A DNA stretch of 64,000 bases from Rhodospirillaceae bacterium (GCA_002713365.1 PASR01000011.1:423464-487463), one strand, 5' to 3'; counted from the first letter of the stretch, positions 8,607-18,291 are shown. The notes: generated from the letters alone by a model not told the origin. Made by a program: numbers and translations.

Positions 8607-9299
8607 ATGCAACTAATAGACCTCAGCCGTGAGATTTATCATAAAATGCCTAGACTGGTTAACCATCCATCAATCGTTGTAACTGAGTATAGTAATCATG
8701 ATGAAGTTAGAGAAGCTGACGGTTACAAATTTAGTTCTGCTACATTAAATTTGTCTTTAGGTGATCATGCGGGAACACATGTTGATGCACCTTGTCATTT
8801 TGACTCCAGTTCTGAGGCCTTATCAATTGATCAAATGCCTTTAGATAATTTCTTTACAGAGGCTATATGTTTAGATTTATCATTTAAACCATTAAAATCT
8901 GATATAAGTATTGAAGATCTTGAAAATGCTGTTGAAAAAGCGGATGTGGAAATAAAACCTAAGGATATGGTCTTACTGCATATGGATTTTTATAATAGGT
9001 GTTTTGGTACGCCGGGATATCTCACAGACTTTCCCGGATTAACTAAAGAATCAGCGACTTGGCTAGGTGCTAAAGGTATAAATATGTTTGGTGTTGAAGC
9101 TGTTAGTCCTGGAAGGCCAGGCCGAAATAATTTTGAAGTTCATCATGTCTGTAGAGATATGGGTTTTACACATGTGGAGGGACTAGTTAACCTCGAAAAA
9201 CTAGTTGGTAAAGGAAGATTTCGGTTTATTGGCTTTCCTATTAAAATACAAGGAGGAACGGGTGCGCCAATACGAGCTGTAGCTTGGTTAGAAGAATAG
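8607..9299 (+). CDS. Cyclase family protein (kynurenine formamidase-like metal hydrolase)
   Basis: A 230-residue protein of the KynB/cyclase family. The metal-binding signature is HAGTHVDAPCHF (His54, His58, Asp60 and His64), and the N-terminus IDLSREIYHKMP is typical. Later motifs include VLLHMDFYNR and FGVEAVSPGRPG. Family members hydrolyse N-formylkynurenine, isatin or other aryl amides in the cytoplasm. The assignment to the family is secure; true kynurenine formamidase activity is not supported by context, because no kynureninase or tryptophan dioxygenase is near. The GGGAG ribosome site precedes the ATG. It is monocistronic and convergent with the MFS gene. Confidence 0.88.
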   Translation: MQLIDLSREIYHKMPRLVNHPSIVVTEYSNHDEVREADGYKFSSATLNLSLGDHAGTHVDAPCHFDSSSEALSIDQMPLDNFFTEAICLDLSFKPLKSDISIEDLENAVEKADVEIKPKDMVLLHMDFYNRCFGTPGYLTDFPGLTKESATWLGAKGINMFGVEAVSPGRPGRNNFEVHHVCRDMGFTHVEGLVNLEKLVGKGRFRFIGFPIKIQGGTGAPIRAVAWLEE

Positions 9300-9347
9300 A
9301 AAAATTTATATATGTATTGGTAGTTTGTTTTATTTGGTAACACTTAT

Positions 9348-10493
9348 TTATTTGCGTGTTTTTATATCCTGTAGCCATAGAATTAATGTCATTATTAATC
9401 CCAATGCACTTATTAAAACCATTGCATAGAACGCTTGACCGCGAAACAGTTCGTATAAACTACCAGCTCCGACCATAGCTAAACCCATAATTAGTCCTGA
9501 GATTGATGTATATATACCTTGAGCTGTAGCAGTCCGCCCAGCAGGCGCGTTACTTGCAATGAAATGCATGGCACCTAGGTGCACAGCACCGAAAGTTAGG
9601 GCATGTAAAACTTGTGTGCTTAGTAGAGCATAAATATCTGTTGATTGTGCAAGGACTGTCCATCTTACTAAACCACAAACGCCAGCAATTGCCAGGAGCT
9701 TTATGGGCCCAATGCGCGCAATCAGAAAACCACTAATACTAAATAATAAGATCTCAGCAAAAACGCCTTCTACCCATAAGGCACCTATCAGTTGTTCTTT
9801 GATTCCTGATTCTTTCCAATGTAGAGTAGAAAACCCATTATATACTGCGTGACTAGCTTGTAATAAACTAGCTGATATTACAAACAAGATGAATCGTGGC
9901 TGTAATAGAATAGATACAATAGCATTTTTGGGGTAAATTCCACGTTCCTTGACTTCTCGTGGAAAAATCAAAGCTGCAAGCAGTGTTAATAATAAAGCAA
10001 AAATAATTAATATAAGGATAAAATCAGGGTTATTTTTTCCTATTAAAAAACCTGTACCAAGTGTTCCAATAATAAAGGTTAAAGAACCCCAAAGTCTGAT
10101 CCGGCCGTAGTCTAAACTGTATTTTATAACAGATGACATCACCTGACTTTCTGCGATTGGCAGCATCGCTGGAAAACATATTGCAGCTAATATGCTAACG
10201 CATAATATATATGGAAAACTTTCTGCAGGAAGGAATGATATAAAAGCTATTAAACTTAAAGCGGATAAAATCACTAATATAAGTTTAGGTCTTCCGCTTC
10301 TATCTGCAACCTGAGCAATGAGAGGGTTTGAAAATACTCGCATCCACGGTCCCAAAGCAAGTATTAGCCCAATTTGTAAACTGCCTAGACCGCGGCTCTC
10401 CAGCCATAAGGGCCAAAAAGGTAGCATTATTCCAGCCGTTAGAAAAAACCCGCCATAGATAGCTGAATATCTAGTACTCAGATTAGTTTTCAT
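9348..10493 (-). CDS. MFS transporter (3-phenylpropionate/HcaT-like)
   Basis: A 381-residue transporter with about twelve membrane helices. The N-terminal helix with MLPFWPLWLESRGLG, followed by QIGLILALGPWMRVFSNPLI, is characteristic of the HcaT/LacY-like MFS branch (PF12832). A loop VADRSGRPK matches the conserved MFS loop between helices 2 and 3. It likely imports a small organic acid across the inner membrane. It lies 29 nt downstream of the CocE/NonD hydrolase on the same strand, so the two probably form a two-gene operon in which the carrier supplies or removes the hydrolase's substrate or product. The ligand is unknown. Confidence 0.85.
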   Translation of the reverse strand: MKTNLSTRYSAIYGGFFLTAGIMLPFWPLWLESRGLGSLQIGLILALGPWMRVFSNPLIAQVADRSGRPKLILVILSALSLIAFISFLPAESFPYILCVSILAAICFPAMLPIAESQVMSSVIKYSLDYGRIRLWGSLTFIIGTLGTGFLIGKNNPDFILILIIFALLLTLLAALIFPREVKERGIYPKNAIVSILLQPRFILFVISASLLQASHAVYNGFSTLHWKESGIKEQLIGALWVEGVFAEILLFSISGFLIARIGPIKLLAIAGVCGLVRWTVLAQSTDIYALLSTQVLHALTFGAVHLGAMHFIASNAPAGRTATAQGIYTSISGLIMGLAMVGAGSLYELFRGQAFYAMVLISALGLIMTLILWLQDIKTRK

Positions 10494-10522
10494 TCTCTGT
10501 TTTACTGCTAATATTTAATAGA

Positions 10523-12313
10523 TTAATTATTAGGTATAATGGGTAAAAGTAATGAGGATTGATGATCAGGGCCACTGTATAGAGTTATTTTTCCATTAAA
10601 AATATTTTTGGGTCTATCAATTATGTCATCATGCAGAAATGGACCAACACCAGTGAATGTATTTTTCATATTTGATAGTCGATGATTAGTTGAACAGGAG
10701 TATACATAGTCCTTGCCCCTAACACTTAAGGCCAGTCTATATCCTGGTGGGATTACAATGCAGGTTGGCCAAATCTCTATGTCAAGTTCGTAAATTTCAC
10801 CTGGGCTTAGTAGCTGTTTTTCATCATGAGTATGATATGGCTGCCATGGCATTGTTTTTTCTTTATCTAGCTTGCGATGAGATGCTCTTAACCATCCATT
10901 AGCTATAGGCGTATTAGGATCTAAGGTTCCTTGAAATACAACTTCTTTCATGTCAGGTGAAAATAATCTTACAATTAAAAATAAATCTGCATCAGTAGTT
11001 TCAGATGATATAAATAATTTTGAAGATATAGGACCAGTAATCTCTATTTCTTTGTTCCACGGAGGTAGAAAAAAGGTTGCACCCTCTTCCATGCCCTTGT
11101 AGCTGGTTGATGTACTTTCTGTAAGGGGAGTTTTATCAAGAGTAAAATTATTAGTGTCTAGGTAAAATCTTGTCCATTCTGTTCTTGCAATAGGCCATTC
11201 ATCTTCGCCTCGGATAATAAATTTTTCTCCTATGTGCCTTACTTTTAGCTGAACACGAGGTTGAGAATTCCATCCAGTATCTTCAGACTTGAGGAAGTGT
11301 CCAAAAAACCTTTTTTGTAAGTCCAGTCCATAGCGAGTATAAAACTCTGTCCAGTGCTCAAGACCATGACATTCCAACCACTTCTGCTTGGAATTGGCAT
11401 TTAGAAAACCTGAATAATTTCCCCTGGGATGTAAACCTTGTCCTCCCCAGCTAGCAGCGGATAAAAGAGGTGTGTCTATTTCGGTTAAATCTGCTGTTCG
11501 TTCACGATACCAATCGTTTATAAGTTCTTGTGATTGTAGGCGATTGCCGAGGTCAACACGGTTTTTACTCATTTCTTGTTCTGTTAATGTTTCAGGACCG
11601 CAAACCAGGCCTCCATGCGCTAAGCTGCGCGAACCGTTTTCTCCTAGCCCATGTTGTACAGTTTTAATTTGCATGTCGTACCAATTACTTTGGAAGGTGT
11701 TTAGAATACCACCATGATGCGTTCCATCACGGTAGTAATCAACTGAACCTTCCCATACACATATTGCTTCAAGATGTTTAGGTTTTAAAGCTGCTACTTG
11801 CCACTGGTTAATTGCATAATAAGAAATTCCTGTTAGACCGACTTTACCATTTGACCATGGTTGGACTCCAGCCCATTCAATGCAAGAACAGAAATCTTTC
11901 GTCTCGCGCGGACTACGGCAATCAATAACCCCTGGTGATCGACCGGCTCCTCTACTATCAACTCGTATACAAACATAGCCATCAGGAACCCACTTTTCAG
12001 GATCAACAGTTTCCCAGCTTTGATGAATGTTTGTTGAATTTTCGATAGCTTCAGGGTGGGCTTTCGAAAATATATCCCAGGTGGTTTTATAGCCTTCTTG
12101 CCAAGCTAGGTCTTTTCCGTAGGGTCCATGACTCATTATAACCGGAAAAACACCTTCTGCATCTGGACGGTACACGTTAGCACGTAATATTAACCCATCG
12201 TCCATCTCAATTGGCGCATCCCATTCTATTACCATGCCTTCACGTTTTTCTATTCTGTGCTGAGAATCTGATGGTGAGTTATGGTTGTGAATATTCGATG
12301 TATTTTTATTCAT
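10523..12313 (-). CDS. CocE/NonD family hydrolase
   Basis: About 596 residues. The N-terminal alpha/beta-hydrolase domain carries DSRGAGRSPG (about residues 119-128), then the nucleophile elbow GISYYA with Ser at about 164. The second half is the jelly-roll PepX_C domain (LFISSETTDADLFLIVRLF onward) found in cocaine esterase, X-Pro dipeptidyl-peptidase and glutaryl-7-ACA acylase. No signal peptide is seen, so it is cytoplasmic. It hydrolyses an ester or amide; the substrate is unknown. I prefer the ATG at 12313 over an in-frame TTG at 12325 because GAGA lies at proper spacing before the ATG. It probably forms an operon with the MFS gene downstream. The gene cut by the right window edge looks like a paralogue. 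Confidence 0.87.
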   Translation of the reverse strand: MNKNTSNIHNHNSPSDSQHRIEKREGMVIEWDAPIEMDDGLILRANVYRPDAEGVFPVIMSHGPYGKDLAWQEGYKTTWDIFSKAHPEAIENSTNIHQSWETVDPEKWVPDGYVCIRVDSRGAGRSPGVIDCRSPRETKDFCSCIEWAGVQPWSNGKVGLTGISYYAINQWQVAALKPKHLEAICVWEGSVDYYRDGTHHGGILNTFQSNWYDMQIKTVQHGLGENGSRSLAHGGLVCGPETLTEQEMSKNRVDLGNRLQSQELINDWYRERTADLTEIDTPLLSAASWGGQGLHPRGNYSGFLNANSKQKWLECHGLEHWTEFYTRYGLDLQKRFFGHFLKSEDTGWNSQPRVQLKVRHIGEKFIIRGEDEWPIARTEWTRFYLDTNNFTLDKTPLTESTSTSYKGMEEGATFFLPPWNKEIEITGPISSKLFISSETTDADLFLIVRLFSPDMKEVVFQGTLDPNTPIANGWLRASHRKLDKEKTMPWQPYHTHDEKQLLSPGEIYELDIEIWPTCIVIPPGYRLALSVRGKDYVYSCSTNHRLSNMKNTFTGVGPFLHDDIIDRPKNIFNGKITLYSGPDHQSSLLLPIIPNN

Positions 12314-12549
12314 ATTTTTTCTCAAAATTATTAATTTTGCTTATAGATTGTTGGATGAATACAGTTTATTAGTTTAACTTAATCAAATATTAAAACATCC
12401 ATTATTCATGTAAAGTTATTAGCTCAGTAATTACTAGATTATAGATATTTAATTGTTATTACTAACGGTGGCTATTATAACTTTGACATAACCAATGTAT
12501 GATTAATTTACCTAGTCTTTATTTTGGGCAATTTAAATATGTTTAGGAA

Positions 12550-13230
12550 ATGTATCAAATGAAACTGATAGTAGATGCGCGCCAAAATATGGTTGATAGT
12601 CAACTTCGTCCAAATCGTGTGACTAACCCAAATATTTTATCTGTTATGTCCGATTTACCACGTGAATATTTTGTACCTACTGCTAAAAAAGATAGTGCCT
12701 ATATAGATGAAGATATAGAAGTGTCTTCGGGACGTTATTTGATGGAGCCACTAGTAGTTGCCAGATTAATACAGGCTTTGGAAATTACGATTGATTCCAC
12801 AGTTCTTAATGTGGGATGCGGAAGTGGGTATGATTCTGCTCTACTTTCTATGCTTGCTGGTTCGGTAGTCGCTTTGGAAAGTGATCCTCAATTGGTTTCA
12901 CTAGCTACTGCAGTTCTAGAGAAATTAAAAATTGATAATGTAACTGTAATTGAAGCACCTATGACTAGAGGTTGTTCTATTCAATCTCCGTATGATGCAA
13001 TACTTATTAGTGGTGCAATAGATGAGGTACCCAAGCAGATATTTAATGATCTTGCAGAAGGAGGGAGATTAGCTGCAGTTATTGGAGGCGATCCTAGAGG
13101 AATACCCGGGCGAGCGCATATATTTATCAAAACTGGAGAAAGTTATTCTAGTCGTCCGCTATTTGACGCGGGTACTAAGTTACTCCCAGGTTTTCAATCA
13201 GAGGAAAAATTTGTATTTAATACTGGATAA
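12550..13230 (+). CDS. Protein-L-isoaspartate O-methyltransferase-like paralogue
   Basis: A 226-residue SAM-dependent methyltransferase of the Pcm family. It opens with ARQNMVDSQLRPN (residues 10-22), the hallmark of the alphaproteobacterial Pcm-like protein found next to tolC. Motif I is VLNVGCGSGY (85-94). The active-site loop that reads GQTxSQP in real Pcm (present in the second copy at 32277) is GRYLMEP here, so repair of isoaspartyl residues is doubtful. It probably methylates something else, or the fold is used for another purpose. Its position directly before tolC, popZ-like and valS is the usual alphaproteobacterial arrangement. The start could also be the ATG at 12559. Confidence 0.85.
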   Translation: MYQMKLIVDARQNMVDSQLRPNRVTNPNILSVMSDLPREYFVPTAKKDSAYIDEDIEVSSGRYLMEPLVVARLIQALEITIDSTVLNVGCGSGYDSALLSMLAGSVVALESDPQLVSLATAVLEKLKIDNVTVIEAPMTRGCSIQSPYDAILISGAIDEVPKQIFNDLAEGGRLAAVIGGDPRGIPGRAHIFIKTGESYSSRPLFDAGTKLLPGFQSEEKFVFNTG

Positions 13231-13322
13231 TAAAGTATTAATTTAAAGACTGGTTTGCAATTCATCTATTAGTGTAGCACGGTATAATTATTAGAAATAT
13301 GTAATAGGGAGTAGAATCAAAA

Positions 13323-14696
13323 ATGATTGTCCGCAAATATAAAATTCTATTAGGTTTAGCGGTATTGTTAGGTTTTACACATCTAGGATGTCAGGCCTTG
13401 AGTGCTGAAACACTTAATCAGGCACTTATAGAAGCTTACAAAAGTAATCCAAATTTGATTGCTCAAAGAGCAAAGTTAAGAGCGGTTGACGAGCAGGTGT
13501 CTCAAGCAGTTGCAAAATGGAGACCTACTGTAACTCTAAGCGGTTTATATGGTAGCAAGAAACTCAGCCGTAAAAGTGCTTCTGGTTCTGAAGTAGACTA
13601 TACAAATCAACCTCAAAGTATAGGGATAGAAGTATCTCAGAGTATATTTAGAGGATATAGAAGCAAAGCTGAAAAGGAGCGGGCAGAGAATAGGGTAATG
13701 GGCTCTCGTGGCGCATTAATGATGACGGAACAGGAAATTCTGGGAGAGGTTATAAAATCCTATCTATCAGTATTACGTGATAGCGCTGTTTTAGAATTGA
13801 GAGAGAATAATATTGAGGTTATCACGCAGCAGCTTAATGCAACACGAGATCGATTTGAAGTTGGCGATTTAACACGTACTGACTTTGCACAGTCAGAGAG
13901 TCGACTTGCTAGGGCTGTAGCAGACCGAGCTTCAGCTAAAGCAGATTTATTAAAATCACGAGCAGCTTATCTTAATGTAGTTGGTCATGAGCCGCAGAAA
14001 TTAATACAACCTAAACTTCCGGAAAATTTGCCTAATACGAGACAAGAAACAATTGAGTCAGCCATAATCAATCATCCAAATGTTATAGCTGCCCTGTATA
14101 GTGAAAAAGCTGCTAGGTCAAATATTGACTTAATTAAAGGAAAATTATTACCCACCGTTAGAATTGATGCCTCCATAAGCCGGAAAGAAGATGTTGTTGG
14201 CTCTGGTGTCACAGATACAGCGAGTGAGATAACTGCTCGTTTTAGTGTACCTTTATATCAGTCAGGCGCTGTCTATTCTGGAATACGCGAGGCAAAACAA
14301 ATAGCGAGTCAAAGGGTATCAGAAGTAGCATTAAGAAAAAGAGATGTTGCAAGAATTGCTAGAGAATCATGGGAAAATTATCGTGTGGCTAAAGCTAGGA
14401 TTACATCTTTCAAAGCAGCGGTGCGTGCCCAAGAAGTAGCTTTTGAAGGAGTAAAACAAGAAGCAAAGGTTGGTTCAAGAACTATACTGGATGTTTTAGA
14501 CGCTGAACAAGAGTTAATGGACACACTTGTTAATCTGGTCAGTGCTCAGCGAAATCTTATTGTTAGCGGTTATTCTCTACTATCAGCAACCGGACAGTTA
14601 ACTGCGAAAGGTCTCAGGCTAGATATTGATATATATGACCCTAGCCAAAACTTGCTATTAGTAAGAGATAAGTATTACGGATCAAATTTAGAATAA
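13323..14696 (+). CDS. tolC: TolC family outer-membrane efflux protein
   Basis: A 457-residue protein with an N-terminal signal peptide (about 29 residues, ending near ALSA before ETLNQALIEAY). Two outer-membrane-efflux repeats follow, rich in long coiled-coil helices and ending ISGY-like (here VSGYSLLSATGQLTAKGL). It forms the trimeric channel-tunnel for type I secretion and RND efflux across the outer membrane. The GTRTxLDVLDAEQEL motif appears as GSRTILDVLDAEQEL near the C-terminus. No inner-membrane partner is encoded nearby, so it is the general TolC shared by several systems. It follows the Pcm-like gene by 92 nt. Confidence 0.93.
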   Translation: MIVRKYKILLGLAVLLGFTHLGCQALSAETLNQALIEAYKSNPNLIAQRAKLRAVDEQVSQAVAKWRPTVTLSGLYGSKKLSRKSASGSEVDYTNQPQSIGIEVSQSIFRGYRSKAEKERAENRVMGSRGALMMTEQEILGEVIKSYLSVLRDSAVLELRENNIEVITQQLNATRDRFEVGDLTRTDFAQSESRLARAVADRASAKADLLKSRAAYLNVVGHEPQKLIQPKLPENLPNTRQETIESAIINHPNVIAALYSEKAARSNIDLIKGKLLPTVRIDASISRKEDVVGSGVTDTASEITARFSVPLYQSGAVYSGIREAKQIASQRVSEVALRKRDVARIARESWENYRVAKARITSFKAAVRAQEVAFEGVKQEAKVGSRTILDVLDAEQELMDTLVNLVSAQRNLIVSGYSLLSATGQLTAKGLRLDIDIYDPSQNLLLVRDKYYGSNLE

Positions 14697-14821
14697 GAAT
14701 AGTTATTTATTTTAACTTATTTTTGTCTTAGTTTATATATATACATAATTCCGAATACATTGAATTAGGAGTATAAATTGAATTATTATTTTCACTCGAA
14801 TTATTTTTTTTAAATTTGGTC

Positions 14822-15328
14822 ATGAGCGATAATAATAAAGATCAAACTGAAGCTTCTATGGAGGAGATATTAGCCTCGATACGTCGTATTATATCACAAG
14901 ACGATAATGATGAATCATCTGATCATTTGCATCATGAAGATAAAAATAAATCAACAGTTAATGACGAGGATGAAATACTAGTTCTGACTGATGTGGTTGA
15001 TGAAGATGTTTCGATAGAGGTAAATAAGACGCAAGGAAAGTCAGACATAAACTTAAATGCTGAAACTATATCCACTAATGTTAGAGATAAATACGAAGAA
15101 CCAATAATTTCTTCCAAGGTTGAAGAATTAAGTATTTCTTTGATATCTGATTTGGTTTCAGCAATTGGTTCTGGTGCTACTATTGGAACTGAAAACAAGA
15201 CCTTTGAGCAGCTAACTAAGGAGATGCTTCGTCCTATGTTAAAAGAATGGTTGGATGCTAACTTACCAAAAACCGTAGAAAATATAGTTCGAGAAGAAAT
15301 TAAACGAATAGTTGTAAAGTCAACATGA
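14822..15328 (+). CDS. popZ: PopZ-like polar organizing protein (DUF2497)
   Basis: A 168-residue acidic protein. The N-terminus contains SMEEILASIRRIIS, the conserved first helix of PopZ/DUF2497. The middle is Asp/Glu-rich and low in complexity, and the C-terminus has the two-helix block LTKEMLRPMLKEWLDANLPK followed by a short EEIKRIV helix. In Caulobacter PopZ forms a polar matrix that anchors ParB/ori and cell-cycle regulators. The true ATG is at 14822, two codons inside the TTG that opens the frame. The location between tolC and valS is the usual one. Family membership is strong; the polar function is inferred from homology. Confidence 0.9.
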   Translation: MSDNNKDQTEASMEEILASIRRIISQDDNDESSDHLHHEDKNKSTVNDEDEILVLTDVVDEDVSIEVNKTQGKSDINLNAETISTNVRDKYEEPIISSKVEELSISLISDLVSAIGSGATIGTENKTFEQLTKEMLRPMLKEWLDANLPKTVENIVREEIKRIVVKST

Positions 15329-15436
15329 CGCGATAATCTATTTCTTTTTTCTTGGCTAATTTGTTCTGATTATTTTCAGCGATCTGTTTAGGCTCCGTTA
15401 AATAATGAAGTTTTGAATTAATTTAAGTGGTTAACG

Positions 15437-18139
15437 ATGTTAGAAAAAACCTATAAACCAGTTATTATAGAGCTTAAACAGTATTCTAGATGGGAAGATG
15501 CCGGTAAGTTTGCTGTAAGTGAAGATACTAATAAAGAACCGTTCACAATAGTTATTCCGCCACCTAACGTTACGGGTAGTCTACATATGGGACATGCGTT
15601 GAATAACACCTTACAGGATATTTTAATTCGCTATCGACGTATGCAAGGGCGAGCAGCGCTATGGCAGCCTGGCACTGATCATGCGGGTATTGCTACACAG
15701 ATGGTTGTTGAGCGCCAGCTTTTAGCAGAGGGAACGGAACTAAATAGAGGAAGTAGCACTGCAGAAGGTAAATATAATAAAATTGGAAGAAAAGACTTTT
15801 TAGATAAAGTATGGGAGTGGAAAGAGGAATCTGGAGGAACTATTTTAGGTCAGTTGAAGAGGTTGGGCTCTTCATGTGATTGGAGTCGTGAACGTTTTAC
15901 AATGGACGAAGGTCTTTCTAGAGCTGTTATAAAGGTTTTTGTAGAGTTACATCGACAAGGTTTGATTTATAAAGACCAACGTTTAGTTAATTGGGATCCA
16001 AAGTTACACACAGCTATATCCGATCTAGAAGTCATACAAAAGCCGGTTGATGGGAATCTATGGTATTTTCGTTACCCAATTGAAAATTACCCTAATCGAT
16101 TTATAACAGTAGCTACAACTAGACCAGAAACTATGCTTGGGGATACTGGTATTGCCGTTCACCCAGATGATACACGATACACAGATCTTATTGGAAAAAA
16201 TGCTATACTACCTATAGTTGGTCGGAAAATAAAAATTATAGCAGATCCCTATGCTGATCCGGAACAAGGATCAGGAGCTGTAAAAATAACTCCAGCTCAT
16301 GATTTTAATGATTTTGAAGTTGGCCGTCGTCATGCCCTAGATGAAATAAATATTTTTGATAAAAGCGCTGTGATTAATACTAACGCGCCAGCTTCCTATC
16401 AAGGATTAGATAGAGAGGAAGCGCGTAAAAAAGTCATATCTGAAATTGAATCTCTTGGATTGTTAGAAAAGGTTGAAGATCACCCTCACACCGTTCCTTA
16501 TGGGGATCGTTCAGATGTTGTAATAGAACCATGGCTAACCGAACAATGGTACGTTGATGCGGCAACTTTAGCTAAACCTGCTATTGAGGCTGTTGAGCAG
16601 GGGCACACAAAATTTGTACCTCACAATTGGTCAAAAACATATTTTGAATGGCTAAAGAATATTCAGCCATGGTGCGTATCCCGGCAGCTTTGGTGGGGAC
16701 ATCAAATACCAGCTTGGTATGGTCCTGATGGAAAAGTATTTGTCGAATTAAATGAAGCGGACGCATTTGAGGCTGCTAAAACATTTTATGGTTCAGATGT
16801 TAAGCTAACAAGAGATGAAGATGTTTTAGATACGTGGTTTTCTTCAGCTTTATGGCCTTTTTCTACTCTAGGCTGGCCAGATCAAACTAAGGAGCTCGAA
16901 TTTCATTACCCTACTGATGTGCTAGTAACTGGATTTGATATTATATTTTTTTGGGTGGCTAGAATGATGATGATGGGCCTACATTTTATGAAAAAAGCAC
17001 CATTTCATACAGTCTATATACATGCCTTAGTTCGAGATGAAAAAGGACAGAAAATGTCTAAATCTAAAGGTAATGTACTCGATCCTCTGGAAATAATTGA
17101 TGAATATGGTGCTGATGCTTTGCGTTTTACATTAACGGCAATGGCTGCAATGGGTCGAGATATTAAACTATCTCCTCAAAGGGTTGCTGGTTATCGTAAT
17201 TTTGGAACTAAGCTTTGGAACGCATCACGGTTTTGCGAAATTAATGAATGTAGAATTATAGAATATAAGTTTAATCCCGAGGCATGTCAGCTAACACTTA
17301 ATAAGTGGATTGTTGGCAGCACTGCGGAGACAGTGAAGAGCTTTACCAAATTATTAGATGAATTTAAGTTTGATCAAGCTGCTAATAAAATCTACCAGTT
17401 TGTTTGGCATACTTTTTGTGACTGGTATCTTGAGTTTGCTAAATCAATTCTACAGGGAGAAAATGAATCCGAAAAAATAGAAACTAGAGAAACGGCTGCT
17501 TGGACATTAAATATTATTATGCGTCTACTGCATCCAATTATGCCATTTATAACTGAGGAATTATGGGAAGAATTCGGAGGTGGTGATCTCTTAATTACTA
17601 GCTCTTGGCCAGATAGTGATTGTGCAAAAATAAACAATGATGCCAACGAAGAAATGATTTGGGTTATTGAGTTAATTTCTGAGTTCAGAGCTGTTCGAAA
17701 TGAGCTTAATGTTCCCGCAGGAGCAAAGGTGACTGTAAAAATAATTGGTTTAAATAATGAAAATAAGAAAAAACTAAAAAGCAATATGGCTCAAATATTG
17801 CGATTAGCCAACTTAGAGAAAGCCGAAGCAGTATTGGACGATTCTACTGAGGTTTTACGAGAATTAGCTGAGGATACTATTCAATTTGTTTATAGGGAAG
17901 CTACAATATACATAGACGTTGCAGGATTGATCAATTTTGATAAAGAAAGATTAAGATTAAATAAGGATATTGGAAAACTTGACATTGATATTGCTGCGAT
18001 AGATAAAAAATTGGCTAATAGTAACTTCATTAGTAAAGCCCCGAAAGAAGTAGTAGAGGAACAACATGAACGTAGAGCAATCGCGGTTCTTGCTAAAGAG
18101 AAATTAGAATTTGCTTTAACGAGGTTACAAAAAACGTAA
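15437..18139 (+). CDS. valS: Valine--tRNA ligase
   Basis: A 900-residue class I aminoacyl-tRNA synthetase that charges tRNA-Val. The ATP-binding HIGH box is HMGH (residues 50-53, after PPPNVTGSL) and the KMSKS loop is at 539-543. The CP1 editing domain carries TTRPETMLGDTGIAVHP, which removes mischarged threonine. The anticodon-binding domain follows, and the C-terminal 60 or so residues form the ValS coiled coil (starting around NFDKERLRLNKDI). Length and order match full-length ValS. It follows popZ-like by 108 nt. Confidence 0.97.
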   Translation: MLEKTYKPVIIELKQYSRWEDAGKFAVSEDTNKEPFTIVIPPPNVTGSLHMGHALNNTLQDILIRYRRMQGRAALWQPGTDHAGIATQMVVERQLLAEGTELNRGSSTAEGKYNKIGRKDFLDKVWEWKEESGGTILGQLKRLGSSCDWSRERFTMDEGLSRAVIKVFVELHRQGLIYKDQRLVNWDPKLHTAISDLEVIQKPVDGNLWYFRYPIENYPNRFITVATTRPETMLGDTGIAVHPDDTRYTDLIGKNAILPIVGRKIKIIADPYADPEQGSGAVKITPAHDFNDFEVGRRHALDEINIFDKSAVINTNAPASYQGLDREEARKKVISEIESLGLLEKVEDHPHTVPYGDRSDVVIEPWLTEQWYVDAATLAKPAIEAVEQGHTKFVPHNWSKTYFEWLKNIQPWCVSRQLWWGHQIPAWYGPDGKVFVELNEADAFEAAKTFYGSDVKLTRDEDVLDTWFSSALWPFSTLGWPDQTKELEFHYPTDVLVTGFDIIFFWVARMMMMGLHFMKKAPFHTVYIHALVRDEKGQKMSKSKGNVLDPLEIIDEYGADALRFTLTAMAAMGRDIKLSPQRVAGYRNFGTKLWNASRFCEINECRIIEYKFNPEACQLTLNKWIVGSTAETVKSFTKLLDEFKFDQAANKIYQFVWHTFCDWYLEFAKSILQGENESEKIETRETAAWTLNIIMRLLHPIMPFITEELWEEFGGGDLLITSSWPDSDCAKINNDANEEMIWVIELISEFRAVRNELNVPAGAKVTVKIIGLNNENKKKLKSNMAQILRLANLEKAEAVLDDSTEVLRELAEDTIQFVYREATIYIDVAGLINFDKERLRLNKDIGKLDIDIAAIDKKLANSNFISKAPKEVVEEQHERRAIAVLAKEKLEFALTRLQKT

Positions 18140-18199
18140 TTATCTTTATTTTAATATTTAACATATTTTTAGCAGATATAATTTTATGTATATTTGATA

Positions 18200-18247
18200 A
18201 TGAAAGAGTTAGCTTATTTGATCTATCTGATAATTAGTAATGATTAA
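18200..18247 (+). other. Possible 15-codon leader peptide upstream of ilvD
   Basis: A short frame begins at ATG 18200 and encodes MKELAYLIYLIISND before TAA. Six of 15 residues are Leu or Ile. This is the kind of composition expected of a branched-chain amino-acid attenuation leader, and it precedes a branched-chain biosynthesis gene. There is no clear ribosome site and no convincing terminator hairpin between it and ilvD. AT-rich random frames are also rich in Ile and Leu, so this is only a candidate. Confidence 0.2.
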
Positions 18248-18291
18248 TGCCATTACAAAAGATAGTATAGCGATCATTCAAGGAGAGTCAG

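Noticed and set aside
12483..12503. TTGACA...TATGAT as promoter of the Pcm-like gene
   Set aside because: The boxes are only nine nt apart, which is incompatible with a sigma-70 promoter; no other good -10 is at proper spacing.
17392..17784. 130-codon minus-strand frame
   Set aside because: It is antisense to the anticodon-binding part of valS; no start signals.
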